Part shown: piece by piece, positions 32,566 to 44,817 of the stretch
How positions within the stretch are numbered: the stretch's first letter is position 1
Layout of the letters: the number at the start of each line of letters is the position of its first letter
NCBI GenBank assembly: GCA_007922225.1
Contig: ML679970.1
Span: 23,080,353 to 23,144,352, forward strand
Direction: 5' to 3'
Length of the DNA: 64,000 nucleotides
Origin: Emydura subglobosa
Lineage: Eukaryota > Chordata > Testudines > Chelidae
Notes under the pieces: generated by a model
The model's input: only the letters and a program-made list of their open reading frames with translations
Told to the model about the DNA's origin: nothing
Database searches by the model: none
Program-made: the position numbers and the translations under genes

Positions 32566-32615
32566 GAACTTGTAGAGGCAGTTCACTTTAGAACTTGTAG
32601 AGGCAGATTTTCAGG
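32566..32615. repeat. 25-bp tandem duplication
   Basis: GAACTTGTAGAGGCAG occurs at 32566-32581 and again at 32591-32606, 25 bp apart, so one unit has been duplicated locally. Confidence 0.85.
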
Positions 32616-32639
32616 TTATGGCTTTTTTTGGTCCAAAAT

Positions 32640-32990
32640 GCATAAAATGCAGCTAACTTTTGAGTGTTTTAACTCTGCAACTTTTAATATTCTAGTAACT
32701 TGGTTTGTGTAATTTCCTAGTTTTTTTCCAAAAGCTAACTGAAAAAACAGAAATTCCATCATATTGACACCCACATAGTTCATCAGCAGACTTCAAACCT
32801 TTCTATTGCACAGACCTTTGCCACTTGAGCTAATGGAGTAATTGGTAACAGCGGTAGTAATGGGTTATTAGTCCCTATGTATGTTGACCAAGCATTATAA
32901 AGGAATGGGAAACTTTGCCAGAGGGTTTCACAGATATTTGCTGACTGCTGAGGAATGGTGAGATGGAATAATCTGCATTCCAGATTCTGG
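32640..32990. repeat. Old repeat, copy 2 of the pair (see 31501)
   Basis: Shares CAGAAATTCCATCATAT and GCTAATGGAGTAAT with the copy near 31.68-31.80 kb. It continues into a GGAATGGTGAGATGG segment before the pyrimidine-rich tract. Confidence 0.55.
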
Positions 32991-32998
32991 TAGGGAGT

Positions 32999-33440
32999 AT
33001 GTTCTGCCCTTTCCCCTCCTTCTCTGTCCACATCTTCTCTATTCCCCACACTGGCTCCTCGTTCCAATGCTGTTCTCTTCAAAAAGCAAGTCCTAGGCTT
33101 GCTCCTCTGAACTCCCAGTATTCCACCCAAGCTGCAGTCTCTTTGCTCAGCCATTCCCAGTTTCATCACCCACTTACTTACAGCTCCTTGTCCAAAGCTT
33201 CTTGCTCAGTCAAATCTAGTTCCTCAGTCTCAGTTCCTCATCTCATTTGTCTGTCCTCTGCCAACATTCCCTGTCCCCACTGTATCCCAGTCCCAATTTC
33301 CCTCCCCAGCCTCCTCATTCAATCTGTGTCACATCCTGCCCCAACCCCTCATCTCCTTGCCCAGCTAGTTCCAGTTCTCCCCTTACAAACCAATTCCCAA
33401 ATCTGTATCCTCTCACCCCCTCACCTCCTTTCCCCCAAGC
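32999..33440. repeat. Strand-asymmetric pyrimidine-rich tract
   Basis: For about 440 bp the plus strand is dominated by C and T, with recurring TCCC, CTCC and CAGTTCC phrases. The compositional bias keeps a 153-codon Ser/Pro-rich frame open (32999-33460), which I do not regard as a gene. It may be a decayed minisatellite or the end of the preceding repeat. Confidence 0.65.
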
Positions 33441-33682
33441 CAGCGCTTAAAGTAGTCTGAAAAGAAAGGGGGGGAGGCAGAGTATCCTAACCCCAGCCAC
33501 AGTAAATTTTCCATGTACTTGATACAGACAATTCACAAATTATTTTATATATTTCATAAACATTCAATTTTTAGCTCATGAAGCTATTTAGACTTCTTTT
33601 TAAATAAGGCAACAGGTCTCATACAAATTATTAAAATAAAGCCTGTGAGTTTGGTGGCTAGGCATCTGGTTGTCATTCTACA

Positions 33683-33990
33683 GATACAGTGATATTCAGT
33701 GGGGTTAGGGGGTCTCTGATAATACAAGGCTTGGGGTATAGTGATTCATTGGATTAGGGCATCTCTTGGGATGGGGGTACAGTGAGACTCAGTAGGATTG
33801 GGAAAGGTATCTCTGGAGATTGGGAGCTGAGAGTACAGAGAGATTCAGTGGGGTTGGTCTCTCTTGGGACAAGGGTGCAAAGAGATTCACTAGAATTGCA
33901 GGGGGGCTCTGAAATTTGGAGGTTCTCTCTGGGGATGGTGATGCAGTCAGATTCTGTGGGGTTGGGGTGGGATTGTAGATTGGAGCCAGG
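33683..33990 (+). repeat. Degenerate minisatellite, alternating unit lengths
   Basis: Units headed by ACAGTGAGATTCAGTGGGGT-like sequence begin near 33686, 33738, 33778, 33833, 33876 and 33941. Spacings of about 52, 41, 54, 43 and 65 bp suggest a two-unit higher-order repeat of roughly 95 bp. TCTCTTGGGATGGGG-like phrases recur between heads. Confidence 0.7.
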
Positions 33991-34104
33991 GACTCAGCTC
34001 CCCACACTGCTCCTTAGGTTGATGGAAGTGCTCCTGGTGAGGGCGCATTCTACGACCCAAAGAGGGCAGTGTGGATATCAGCCACTGCTATAATTACAGT
34101 AATT

Positions 34105-34165
34105 ACAAAAAAACCCAAAACTTATTTTTTAAGTGTAGACAAGGCCTTCTTACACTCTTCAAGTC
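34105..34165. repeat. MITE end fragment (GTGTAGACAAGGC)
   Basis: AAGTGTAGACAAGGCCTTCT resembles the right end of the element at 24650-24945 (AAGTGTAGACAGGGAC). Only the end is recognisable. Confidence 0.4.
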
Positions 34166-34309
34166 TTAAAACACAAGTACACTTTCACAATTACAAAATA
34201 AAATAGGGTTCACAGTATTGCAGCTGGGCTCTCATTTTGCTTCATTCTTATATCTCACTGACTGACTGGTGACACCCCACCCCTTATATGTCTGCGAGGG
34301 CATGGCTGA

Positions 34310-34400
34310 CAATATTCTAGGAAGTTCAAGGAAACTGTACTTCTCAGAAAGTCTGGAAGGTTCCATGAGATTCTACAAAGGTCCAGAACATTCTTTGAGG
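34310..34400. promoter_or_regulatory. Array of GAA/TTC inverted triplets resembling heat-shock elements
   Basis: Within about 90 bp, alternating TTC and GAA triplets recur: TTCTAGGAAGTTC at 34315-34327, TTCTCAGAAAGTCTGGAAGG near 34341-34360, then TTCC, ATTCT, GAACATTCT. Heat-shock factor binds nGAAn units in alternating orientation, but spacing is irregular here and the block lies among repeats, so function is unproven. Confidence 0.3.
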
Positions 34401-37099
34401 TTAGTGAAAAATAAATCCACATACGTAATACCTGAAATATTTTACTTCAAATATTCTATTTTCCCTTTTGTCGCTAACAGCAAAAATGGCACCCCAGGCG
34501 GTCACCTGGGTCGCTTTCCCCTAAATCCGGCCCTGTCCACTCCTGGCGCAGCCTGCAAAGTTCTCAAGACCCTGGACTGGAACATGCACAGTGTAGACAG
34601 AATGTTCAGGAGAATTCAGCTGTTAAAATCTGAGATGTCTTTACTGTGCATGTTTGAACTGTGTTTTTTAAAGGCTTATATTTGGGTGGATTTTCACTGG
34701 GATTGTAAAAGTCAGAAAGGTGACCCTCTGCCAAATTTTGTGTCCATGCTCAAAGCATGGGGATGCTAGAGCTTTTCAAATAAAAGGTCTCCAGAAGTTT
34801 TTATGTTGGCAAAACAATGCATTTTCCTCTTGCTCTGTTCTCTGAAATTACTGAAACATTTGGCTGAAATTTTCCAAAAAGATTCAGCCTGAGGCAGGCA
34901 TGCAGCATGGAAAATTCAGCCCAAACAGTTTGTGTGGCAAACTTTTATAAGCACTTGAAAACTGGGTCATATTAATAGGAAAGTTAATATGAGGTAGTGG
35001 ATGTTGTATAGGCAACTTTGATTCTGGTATTGTCTGACTTCTGAGTGCTTAACTTTGCCATCCTAATAATGTGATTTTAATGTAGCTGTCCCTGTGTGTA
35101 ATAGTACTTACATGCACCTAGAATTATCATTGCCTGTACTGAATGTCCCCTCTGTTCTGAGCTGTGAATTTAAAGGACTTTGCACTAACAAGGTGTGTAT
35201 TCAGATACTGTTACTAGAGTGGCTAAAAGCAGGTTGAACCTCTTGCCCAAATGTTGGGAATTGAGATGATTGTTTTCTTTCTCATGCCCCTTTCTGCTTC
35301 TGTCTCTCAAATTCTTATCTCAGTATCCAGAGAGCACAACAGCATCTGTAAATACTACTGTCTTTTTCCTGCTGCCCTACACTGAGATCAGGCACAGTAT
35401 CACTGGCAGGGTGGGAGAGTTGGAGTAGCTTGTAAACAAATCGGTTTTGGGTACGGTTGAATATGGTTATTTTTTTTTTCTTTTAAGTAACTGCAAAGTG
35501 CTGTAGTTCTAAGAAAATTTTTGCAAATCCTTTTCATTACATGAAGCACTTGTGCACTGTCTTTTCTTTGCTGACTTGTACCAGTTATAAATACTATCAG
35601 GACAGCTTTAAATACAAGTTAGTAGTTGATTTTAGGTACTATTCATAACTCCTGTGGCTGATTTCCTGTAATACCCACTATAGTTAAAGTTGAAAGAGTT
35701 TCCATTATATCCCCTCAGTTTTACACATGCATACATTTCTGAATAATTAATCTTCAGAGCTGGTATTTTCCATGTACTGCCTGAAAATGAATGTAAAGTA
35801 AAACTCTTTTTGGATATAAGAAAGGCAAGGGGAGGGAGGAAGCTTTTCCCATTGTAAAATAATGTGTAAAGTTTTGAAACGGCAAAATAGGGTGACGTCT
35901 GAAGCCTGGAATGGTAATAGTCCTAACTAAAAGCACTAATCTCAGTAATCTTTGGTGTAAAGGGAAAAATTAATAAAGTGACACAAAAATAATTTCTGAG
36001 CATGTTTAGCAGAATCTATGAAGATTTTTAACAGCCCTCTCACTTCTTTGTGACATTACAATAAATGTCCTCATCCAGTTTGAGGCATAAACCAAGACTG
36101 TTGTTGCTCCCTTTGGTCAGAGAGCTATGGCAGGAGAGGGGTTGTTCCTGGGATTATTTGCCTGAAGGAGACCATATAAGTCCTCCGTACTAAAATCTTA
36201 CACACATGGTAAAGACATTTAAAAATAAAAGCAATCCTTATGAGGCAGTGAAGGAAATTGGAAGTGAGAAAAAGATTCTGTAGTTTTAGCATAACAGCTC
36301 CAGATTTGTTGCTTCTACTATACAGCACAGCTCAGGCTTATAAAACCTATTTTGAAAACTTAAACAGGGCTAACATAATGCAAAGATATTTTGCTGGTCT
36401 TCTGCATGGGATGAATTTAACATACAATATATGTGTATTTCTATGTATTTGCTTCTATGTGTGTGATTCGTTTTGAATATTGACTGTTAAATTACTGTGT
36501 ACCCGAGGAGTGGAAAAATAACTGAAACTAGATTAGAGTACATCAAGACAACTTGCATTACCATGATGCTAAAAATGTCTTAATTTCTTCTCAAATTATT
36601 ATATTGCCCTCATCACTGTAGCATCTAATTTATTTTAATTTTAATACAACATTTTTAAAAAATTATTTATTCCATTTTTATCCGCATTTTAAAATGGGAA
36701 AACTTCACTCTCCAGTATTCATGGACACTGATGTGTAGTAAAAAGTTACTGTACTGTGAGTCCTTCCTATATTTCTAATGTCAAATGTATTACAGGAGAG
36801 CCACAGACTAATTTTGATCTAATTTTTTATTTATCAAATAAATAACAATTGAATAAGCTGACAAAAAAATACTCAACTTCTGTTAACCTGTATATAAAGG
36901 CATGGTTTTATCCTTAAATGCCCGGATGTTATTGCGAAGTTGCCAGGAATTGGCAAAAACATTATCACCTTTATTTTTGTACCTTAGGATGTTTATAAAT
37001 TTTTTTATAAAGCTGTGGTGAATAAAATAGTATGTATTTTATACTGCTTGTAAGTTTATGCTTGGAACTGGAGGGAAGCAGTTAACAGCAGTTTTCCTA
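34401..37099. other. No gene seen; longest non-TE frame in the window lies at its left edge
   Basis: A 166-codon frame at 34269-34769 crosses the HSE-like array and a CACCCCAGGCGGTCACC ... AATCCGGCCCTG repeat-like fragment, so it is not credible as a gene. The remainder is AT-rich with a T run near 35470 and no recognised family. Confidence 0.5.
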
Positions 37100-37681
37100 A
37101 CCATAACTATAAACATAGTTAAGGTTAGGTTGCCAAGTGCTAGGCCGCAAATAAAGACAGATGTGTGGTCAAGTCGGCCTCAGCTTTTATTAAATAACCA
37201 ACTGAACCAAATAAGCTAACCCTAAATCAGGCAGGAAATCCTTGCCAGACTTGACTCAGATTCACATACATTGGTAATGTATGCTGCTGCCCGACTCTGC
37301 AGATGCCTTGGTCTTAGTGCACTGTGCCTTGGCATGAGTCAAAGACCAAGGCCCACATTAACCTGTGTTGATTCCAGTCACAATGGTAACCTATGACTTA
37401 GGGTTAACCAGGCCCTTTGAAGCCCCCTGCTGGAGGCCTTGAGGTCCTACCACATCCTGCCCCAGGAAAGAATCCGTGAAGATGGGTCCTTCGGGCCTGT
37501 CTAGAAAGGCTGCAGGGGAGCAACCAATGAAAGCTCAACAGGCTCAGTTAAAAGGAGCTGCATGGCCTGAGCAGTTCAGTTGCTGGGTGGGACCAGAAGG
37601 GTGAAGGAGTAAAAGACTGTGAAATTCCATAGGTAAAGAGACTAGGGGAGAAATCCTGTTTAAGCAAGGGAGAGGACTGGG

Positions 37682-37860
37682 AAGCTTTCCAGGCACAGAG
37701 GCCTAGAAGAGAGAGAGAGTCCTCATTAAAAAGGGGTCAGAAACTGTTATAAGCTCTCCAGGCAAAGAGGCCTGAGAGAAGAACCTCAGAAATCAGGACA
37801 GAGAAACTTTCCAGGCAAGGAGGCCTGGGAGAATCAAAGGAGGTGATGGGACAGAGAGGG
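37682..37860 (+). repeat. Three degenerate tandem units (AAGCTTTCCAGGCACAGAGG type)
   Basis: Unit heads at 37682 (AAGCTTTCCAGGCACAGAGG), 37751 (AAGCTCTCCAGGCAAAGAGG) and 37804 (AAACTTTCCAGGCAAGGAGG), each followed by CCT and a purine-rich stretch. Spacing is 69 and 53 bp. Confidence 0.8.
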
Positions 37861-37896
37861 AAGCAGCCTAGGGAATACAGCAGCAGCAACTGTTTT

Positions 37897-37928
37897 TAAA
37901 AAAAAAAAAAAAAAAAGGGGGGGGGGGG
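37897..37928. repeat. Adjacent poly-A and poly-G runs
   Basis: About 19 A are followed directly by about 12 G. The junction is sharp, and such runs are prone to sequencing and assembly length error. Confidence 0.85.
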
Positions 37929-38265
37929 CAGCAAGTGGCTGCTAGCGGGCCTGAGTCCCTCCATTGGCCACTGGGTAAGTGATCTAAGTCCCAAGAAGGG
38001 AATAAGACTCAGTACTAGAAGACCGAGAAAGGGATAGAATTTAAACAGGCCTAGAGACAGGGCTGAAGGACCCTGCGGAGGGGTAAACATTTATTGGCCT
38101 GTGTTAACATGGAAGGGGAATCTTTCATGCGTTTGACTGTGTGTGACTTGGCTGGAGGGCTGAGCCACTGAAGAGCTTCCTGACCAGGGCAACTGCTGAC
38201 AGGAGATACTCAGGAGAGGTGAGCACACCCCATCACATTTGGCAATGGCCTCATTTAGTATTCTA

Positions 38266-38734
38266 GGTGTTCCTTCTGTTACAAATGGCAACGCAGGTCT
38301 TCACACAAATATTGAGAGGATGGGTCACGTGATTCAGACTCTTCCAGGGAGAAGAGCAGTGCATTCACAAATTGGTTAAAATACACAAGAATATTTTTTT
38401 ATCACAGATTTTTAGATGGCAGCTTTTCCATAACTGAAATCTCCCCTTATTCCTCCTCCCCCTAATTATGAGATTAAGTAGCGTTTTAGGTGTGGCCAGA
38501 GTGGACTAAAATTGTGGGAGGAAGGTTTGGGCAAATATCTGCAACAAAATTAAAAATTCAGTATAGCAATTGCTGTGTTGTAAGGATAGCATGTATTCGA
38601 GTCCACTACCTCATGAATGTCTTGTTTATTGTAATAATTAATAAATACTACTTCAGCAACCAGAGGCTTTCTGATGAATTAATGTTAACTTCTTGCTATC
38701 CTTGTGCTATATTACCATTTCTATTTGAAAACTG
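38266..38734. other. No gene seen
   Basis: Unique-looking AT-rich DNA; an 81-codon frame (38490-38735) has no recognisable features. Confidence 0.5.
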
Positions 38735-38875
38735 AGAAACTGAAGTACAAAGTGGTTGTTTGACTTACCTAAGGGTCACACAGGAAGTCTGCAGTAGAGC
38801 TGGGACCAGAATCTGACCTGATTTTCAGACCTGCAGCATAACCATTCTAGACCCACCTTCTTTCATAGGTGGTAC
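38735..38875 (-). repeat. MIR-like SINE, antisense
   Basis: ACTGAGAAACTGAAGTACAA, then GGGTCACACAGGAAGTCTGC and AGAGCTGGGACCAGAATCTG follow the antisense MIR order (tail, core, B box). Confidence 0.7.
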
Positions 38876-41800
38876 ATTTTTGCCCACTTCTGCTATATGC
38901 AAAGTAAACAAAATGTTGCTATGCTGTACCTGTTATCACCACATGGGTCAAATGTAACCAAATAGGATCTGAAAAGGATGTCTTTCATCATGCCATCTTT
39001 GTTGGTTGTTCTTTCTGTATGTACTATCCATTGGTATCCATTGCACTATATATAGAATAACATTCATTTCTTCTAGGGGAGGAATGTGCTAATGATTCTG
39101 GTGTCAACCTGGCCAATATGAGGGGAGATTCACTCTTGGAGCAAGCAGGCAGTGATTCTACCACTGCCTTATCTTGCAGAATATGCCAGTGGAGGGCAGC
39201 TTTATGTTCTCCCAGGGGCTTCGTAGAAGCATCGAAAGCGGAGGCTGCTGAGGGACTGTGCTAGCTCAATGTTGTTTTCTAGCTGCTGTGGATAACTACT
39301 TCTAGAAAGTGCCACCTGTTTTTAGCCTGTTCTGGCCCACCACATGCTTCCTTTGTGTACTTTCTGCCACTAAGGCCATGTACCAGGGTATATATTAGTT
39401 TATACCACTGTAGTCTCTCAACTAAATGTAGCCTTTAGCCTCTTTTGATTTTAGTGTTAGTAGTTTGGTTTTCATGATGATTTTAATATATTCAGTCCCT
39501 CTTTGTAGTAAAGGTGTGATACTTTTTTATTTCCTGAACACAGTAATATGATGTGGGTCACAGTTGAAAAGGATTTACATGACAGGGTAAATATCCTCTT
39601 GTTTCAGTAATACAGTTAATTACTTCCTCCTCTTCTCTTTTTAAAATCAGATACAAATAAAACATCAGTAAACAATAACAAGCACAAATGAATACAGCCA
39701 ACTAATACAACACACAAATAGTAATGGCTAAGATAGAAGTCAGGGTACAGTATGAACCCCTTGACAAATGAGATTACTCATTAATTGTGAGCCCTTATCT
39801 ATTATTAATTCAACTCAAATTGCCTGGCGAACAGACTTCAATTTACAATGTGTTAGTATATTGTTACCTGATGTGCTATTCAACAGCTCAGTTTTATAAA
39901 AACTGAGTAATAGTCTACTAATAAAAAGGGAATCATTCCTGTCTAAGTCAAACAGATCTTTGTGAATCCTGGACCAAGAGCAAGCAGAAAAATTATTTCA
40001 ATGATTAATATCTTGCCCATCTTTCCCTTGAGATTGTAGTCAGAAAAACACCAAAAGAGTGCAGCTCATTGGCCATCTGCCCTACTCTCTGCTGGGTACC
40101 TCTCTCGACCACATGCATCTGGTCCATATTTCCCCCCTTGCTCAGCTGTACCTCTAGAAGCAGTTGAAGAAAGCTGAAGCTTAGAGATTGGAGGCCCAGT
40201 TTGCTTGGTAGTGGCTTGCTTCACAGTCCTGGAACATTGCTAGACCAGCAGTTTCCCAGGGTATTTTTCAGAATGTGGCCCTGATCAAACCAGGATTATG
40301 GGCAGGCATGTTAGTAGCTTCACCTCTTTGCTCCTCCTTATTGCTAATCAGAAGAATCTGTGTGGTGGGTGAGCGGAAGCATTCCTAGATAGTACAAAAA
40401 TATCTGTGTGCTCTTCTTGGAGCAGAGGAAAAACACTCTGGATGGACAGTTGCTCAAAGAGAACATGAAAATAAGCCAGATAAATGGCTACTGGCCACTC
40501 TATTACATGGCTTCAGACCCTGAGCTATAAAGTACAGGGGACACAAGTCTGGCAGATTCTTCACTCCCCACTACTGTTCTCCAATCTCTTCTGGCTTGTC
40601 TAGCTGCTGCACTCACTTGCTTAGTCTAAAGAAGGAATGCCTCCAGTTTTAAAAGCTAGATTATTTGGTTTTAAAATACAATTAAGTGTTTAAAATTAAA
40701 ACAAATAATAATTTAAAGTTTCAAATGTAGCAGATGAGAAGGAATCAGGATGGCAGCTGTGATGTGACACACTGATAATTCAAGAAAATATAAATTCAAA
40801 ACACATTTTTTGACCCCAATAATACATTCCAGACTGTGCTTTATGGGATAATAATGGTATATCTCAAGTGCTAAAAGGTTACTCTGTCTTTGACTTGATG
40901 CTTCACAAAACATTTAAGGTGTACCATTATTATAGTTTAATGATAAATCCTAGGATGAGTTATTGTTACTGTCTACCTAATTTCTTTCTTGAATATGACA
41001 TAGAAGTTTGATTTATATTGTAAACTACTATAAAAAATCTATTACTTTTCTTTTCTTAGTTACATAAGTTACATACAAACTCTATTCACTGTGGCAAAGC
41101 TTTAAAAATGAGTGTGAGGGCATTTTTATACAAGTGATGAGAACCTCCTGGACATGATTGACTTAAATTAGCTTGATTGCTTTTATCAACTACAGCTGCA
41201 CTATTTAGCATAAAAATGCAAAACATCTAAAAATCATTTGCCTCGCAGCACATAGAAAGATGTTTTTGGTTAGTTTTAAGACGTTTCAAATGTTTCTTCT
41301 ACACATATTCTCTGAGAATGGATCCAGAACATATCTAGTTACAGAGAATTAGTATAGATATTGTAAACTTTGAGAAAATTAATTAAGGAAAATATGCTGC
41401 TTTATGAATTGCATATTTGGGATTTGGGTATTTTAGCTTTTAACTTGTTACTAAGTTAAACAGTTCAGAGATATTTGTTGTAGTGGCATAATCAAGCATC
41501 TGTTGTTAAATCCTAAAAGAAAAAGACTCCAGCATTTTTAATGTAAATGTGCAATTAGTCTCACTTGGCTGAACAGTGACATGGTTGAAAGAAAAATCCA
41601 GAAGTCATGTAAAACTAAATTTCTGTCAAAATCAGAGGAGAGAATTTTAGACCAGTATTGTTGATTGCAATCCAACTTTGAAAACTGACCTGAGTAAGGC
41701 TGCTATTGTTCTTTGATGGTTATGTTCTGTACAGTGACTTTGTGTGTGTTTGTGTGTAGGGTGTCTAGCTATCCTTTCTGTATTTCTTCAGTAGCCTTTT

Positions 41801-44280
41801 TTAGGGCTATGCCACAGGCAAACTCAAAATTGTCCTGTTTTATACAAAGACCTGTTTTTCATCAGTGGTATAGTAGTATATGATGATAAGTCCAGGCAAG
41901 TGCTTCTATGCATTCCTTAGATGTTCAGTATTGCCTAATTCAGAGGAAAGATATGCCTGCGCACACAGGTGCGTGCATACACAACATGCTTTGTCAATAA
42001 TTACTACAGAAATCACATTAAATTATTCTTGTTTTTATCTCCAATAACAGCATATAATAAAGAATAGCTGATTTCTGGTTATCTCAAATTGTCCCCTTCG
42101 AAATGTGGTTTTGATTCAAGATTCCCACATCAAGATCAAAACCTTTTATTATTCTTTGAAGTAGTGTACCTTTAGTTGTTTCTAAAATGAGGTCCTATTT
42201 CAAGTATTTAGATAGTGAAAAATAGTTGAATATCCCGTACGTATGGGTATGCAGTTTCCTTAACCAAACTTACCAGCAAGTGCTTCATAATGGAGTTGGC
42301 CTCCACTTTTTCATAATCCTCAGAAGATAGTGCTTCCTAGTATATTGGTACTGCTTTTTGGTGAGTGACTGTAATGTGTGTATATGAGTGACGTGTGTAT
42401 ATTCTCATTTTGGTGTCTAAAATTAGATTCTATTGCTCTTAGTCCTGTTAGTACAACAGAACCAATACAGCTAGGTATGAGTGAGTTAATTATATATATA
42501 TATTTTTGGCATCAATAATAGAAGAGTTTAAGTTTATAATACGGGGGCAATTAATTACACCTGTACAAACTTACTGAAGGTAAAGGGATTTCATAGGTGC
42601 CAGTGAAGGCATAATATGTGTTTGAAGAGAATAACCAAGATTAACGTTCAGATCCTAGTTTTAACTTTTCAGGACTCACAGGAGAAAAAACATTTAAAAA
42701 AAATGTAAACTGAGCACATTTGCTATGGAAACCATGGGGATGATAAACCTGGATCCCTAACTATTTTTAAAGCACCATTTTTCATAGCAAATTATACAGA
42801 ATTGGTAGCTCTTTGTTTTTGTCTTTAACTACTTACTCTTTAGATTTCCACTCATGTACCTAACTTCCACTTTATCAACCAGTTTATGTTCCTTGCTATA
42901 GACATTATTTTGACTGTATTTTCCTTCTTTGAAGGATGCTATTTAAGCTTAAATGATCTCTTGTGCTTTGCCATTTAACTGAACTGTATGAAGTGTGTGC
43001 CACTACCCAGAAGTTGGCCCTATTCCATTCTTGGTTAGTGAAAGCCATTGGAGATAGAAATATTAGCAGCTCTTCAACATGTCATCTTTAACTTCATCAA
43101 GGTCAGAAAGCAGCTTTTCTGTTTGTGTGAGATATTGTTACATATGTGCCTGTAATTGTAATTAAATTTGCATAGTGCAGGACCCTATGCGGTTAATCTT
43201 TGGTAGATTTAATATTAAGACTGCTTCTGTATGCTGGCAGTGTCCTGTTCTGTGAAATGTATCTTGTATTTTCACAATCTTTTGAAGAGATTAGAAAAAA
43301 GAGCAGAATTTCAGCCATGTGCAGAATAATCTATGTCTGGAAAAAAGATTACTTTCAGAATGTTTCATGGAAAAGAAAAACAGATGAGGAATAATACTTT
43401 TTTTTTAATTTTAGAATTTTCTGAAATGGCAGATTTATAAAGCTCCCGTGTTACTGTCAACTGTCAGAGGTTGGGGGAATGAGTTTTGTTACTAAGGTTT
43501 TGTTTCCACTACTCTAGTAAATCTGCTTTCACATCACAACTAATTTTATGGTAAATAATTTACTCCCCAAATTATTTTAGCAGTAATATATGCAATGATC
43601 AAAATACATATATTCAAACTAGAGAATAATATTATGATTAATTAAGCAATAAATATATATGCACAATTGGCACTTCTAAAAAGTGAACAGTTATTACAAT
43701 GCAGTATAAATACTTTGCTATAGTATATATTCCAAATATAGGAAATGCAGCTGAAAAGTCAGTACCACACTATAGTATTTGTTTTCTTTTAAAGGCATCC
43801 ACAGTACCAAGGAAATGGCTCTTGCACTAGTCCAAATAAATTTAATATCACAAGTAAGTAGCTTAAAGAGCCTGTTTTTAGTTTCAGGAGCTAAAGTCAG
43901 AGGAAGATGGGTCTTTTGGGGATATTCTGGTTAAAAAGTAGAAATGCAGGGAGAACTTTAGTCTCTTACGTGTAAACAAAATAGTGACTCTGAGAGTTCA
44001 CAATTATGTTGATAATGTAAGAGCCAGAATAGAATTTAGCTGCGTCTCCCATAGTTACACTGGCTAGCAAGAATTTTTTTTTTAAAAGTACTAAAAATTT
44101 ATTTTTTAATAAATTAAGAATATATTCTTTTGAATTCACAATATGAACAAATCTCTTTAGTAAAAAGATGCCATTTTTAGTTAGCTGCTTTTCAGAGAAT
44201 CACTACACTTCAAGATAAATAAAAATAGAATCCTCTGAATTAGACATTGTATCTTTTTATAATGCTGGCTTTCTCTAAGC
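38876..44280. other. No gene seen; longest repeat-poor stretch
   Basis: About 5.4 kb without a recognisable element or coding signal. Short simple tracts occur (TG near 41740-41758, TA near 42494-42506). If host regulatory sequence exists in this window, this is one of the likelier places, but nothing in the sequence alone proves it. Confidence 0.5.
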
Positions 44281-44528
44281 CAGTGTTTCTCAATTGGTGT
44301 TTGCGGGAACACTGTGAGGGTTCCGCTGATCAGCTGTTCTCCGCGCTGCCGAAAAAGGGAAGATGTCCCAGATTTTCCGGCGGAGGGTATCCAGTGTAAG
44401 TGTAGTTTAACTGAGAAATGCTGACCTTTGCTTATTTCGACATTTGAAGACTGTTAAGTTTGGGGGGTTCCGCAATTATTTATGGAGTTCAAAAGGGTTC
44501 CGTGGCCAAATTTAATTGAGAAACACTG
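44281..44528. mobile_element. Complete hAT MITE with exact 8-bp target duplication
   Basis: The 248-bp element begins CAGTGTTTCTCAATT and ends AATTGAGAAACACTG, a perfect 15-bp terminal inverted repeat. It is flanked by CTCTAAGC at 44273-44280 and 44529-44536. Sub-terminal GGAAC/GGTTCC motifs are also inverted. It has no coding capacity, so it was moved by an autonomous hAT transposase elsewhere in the genome. The CAGNG...CNCTG ends and 8-bp duplication are the hAT hallmark. Confidence 0.95.
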
Positions 44529-44817
44529 CTCTAAGCTGCACTCACAGGAAATGAATTTAGAATATCTAGAAGCAGCAACACCGTCAACTGATCAAGAAAG
44601 AGAATCAGAAGTCAGGCCTTCAGCTGCTAGAATGAGATCATTACACAATGCTTCATTTTAAATCATAAAAATATTGTTTGTACTAATTAAAAATGAAATG
44701 TAAAAAATGGTGTTAGTACAACATTAAGGATGCACAAGTAGTAAGCTACTTGGTAAGCTAACATTGGTGTAGGAGCTTTCAATTTTCTGACTTTTGGTAA
44801 CTTTAACTGTCCAGCTT

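Larger units (their letters stand above)
37100..38265. repeat. GC-richer repeat block, possibly LTR-retrotransposon-derived, with internal tandem units
   Basis: This interval differs in composition from its AT-rich flanks. It contains AGGCTCAGTTAAAAGGAGCT (37530s), a three-copy degenerate unit from 37682 and an A/G homopolymer pair. It reads like an untranslated part of a retroelement, but I see no gag or pol motif and no paired LTR, so the class is uncertain. Confidence 0.4.

Noticed and set aside
32999..33460. 153-codon Ser/Pro-rich frame, plus strand
   Set aside because: Open because of the CT-rich composition; low-complexity and overlapping a minus-strand frame.
33683..33990. Possible CRISPR-like array
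   Set aside because: Repeats are degenerate, spacing varies and the genome is eukaryotic; it is a minisatellite.
34269..34769. 166-codon open frame, plus strand
   Set aside because: It crosses a triplet array and a repeat-like fragment, has no recognisable domain and no supporting splice or promoter signal.
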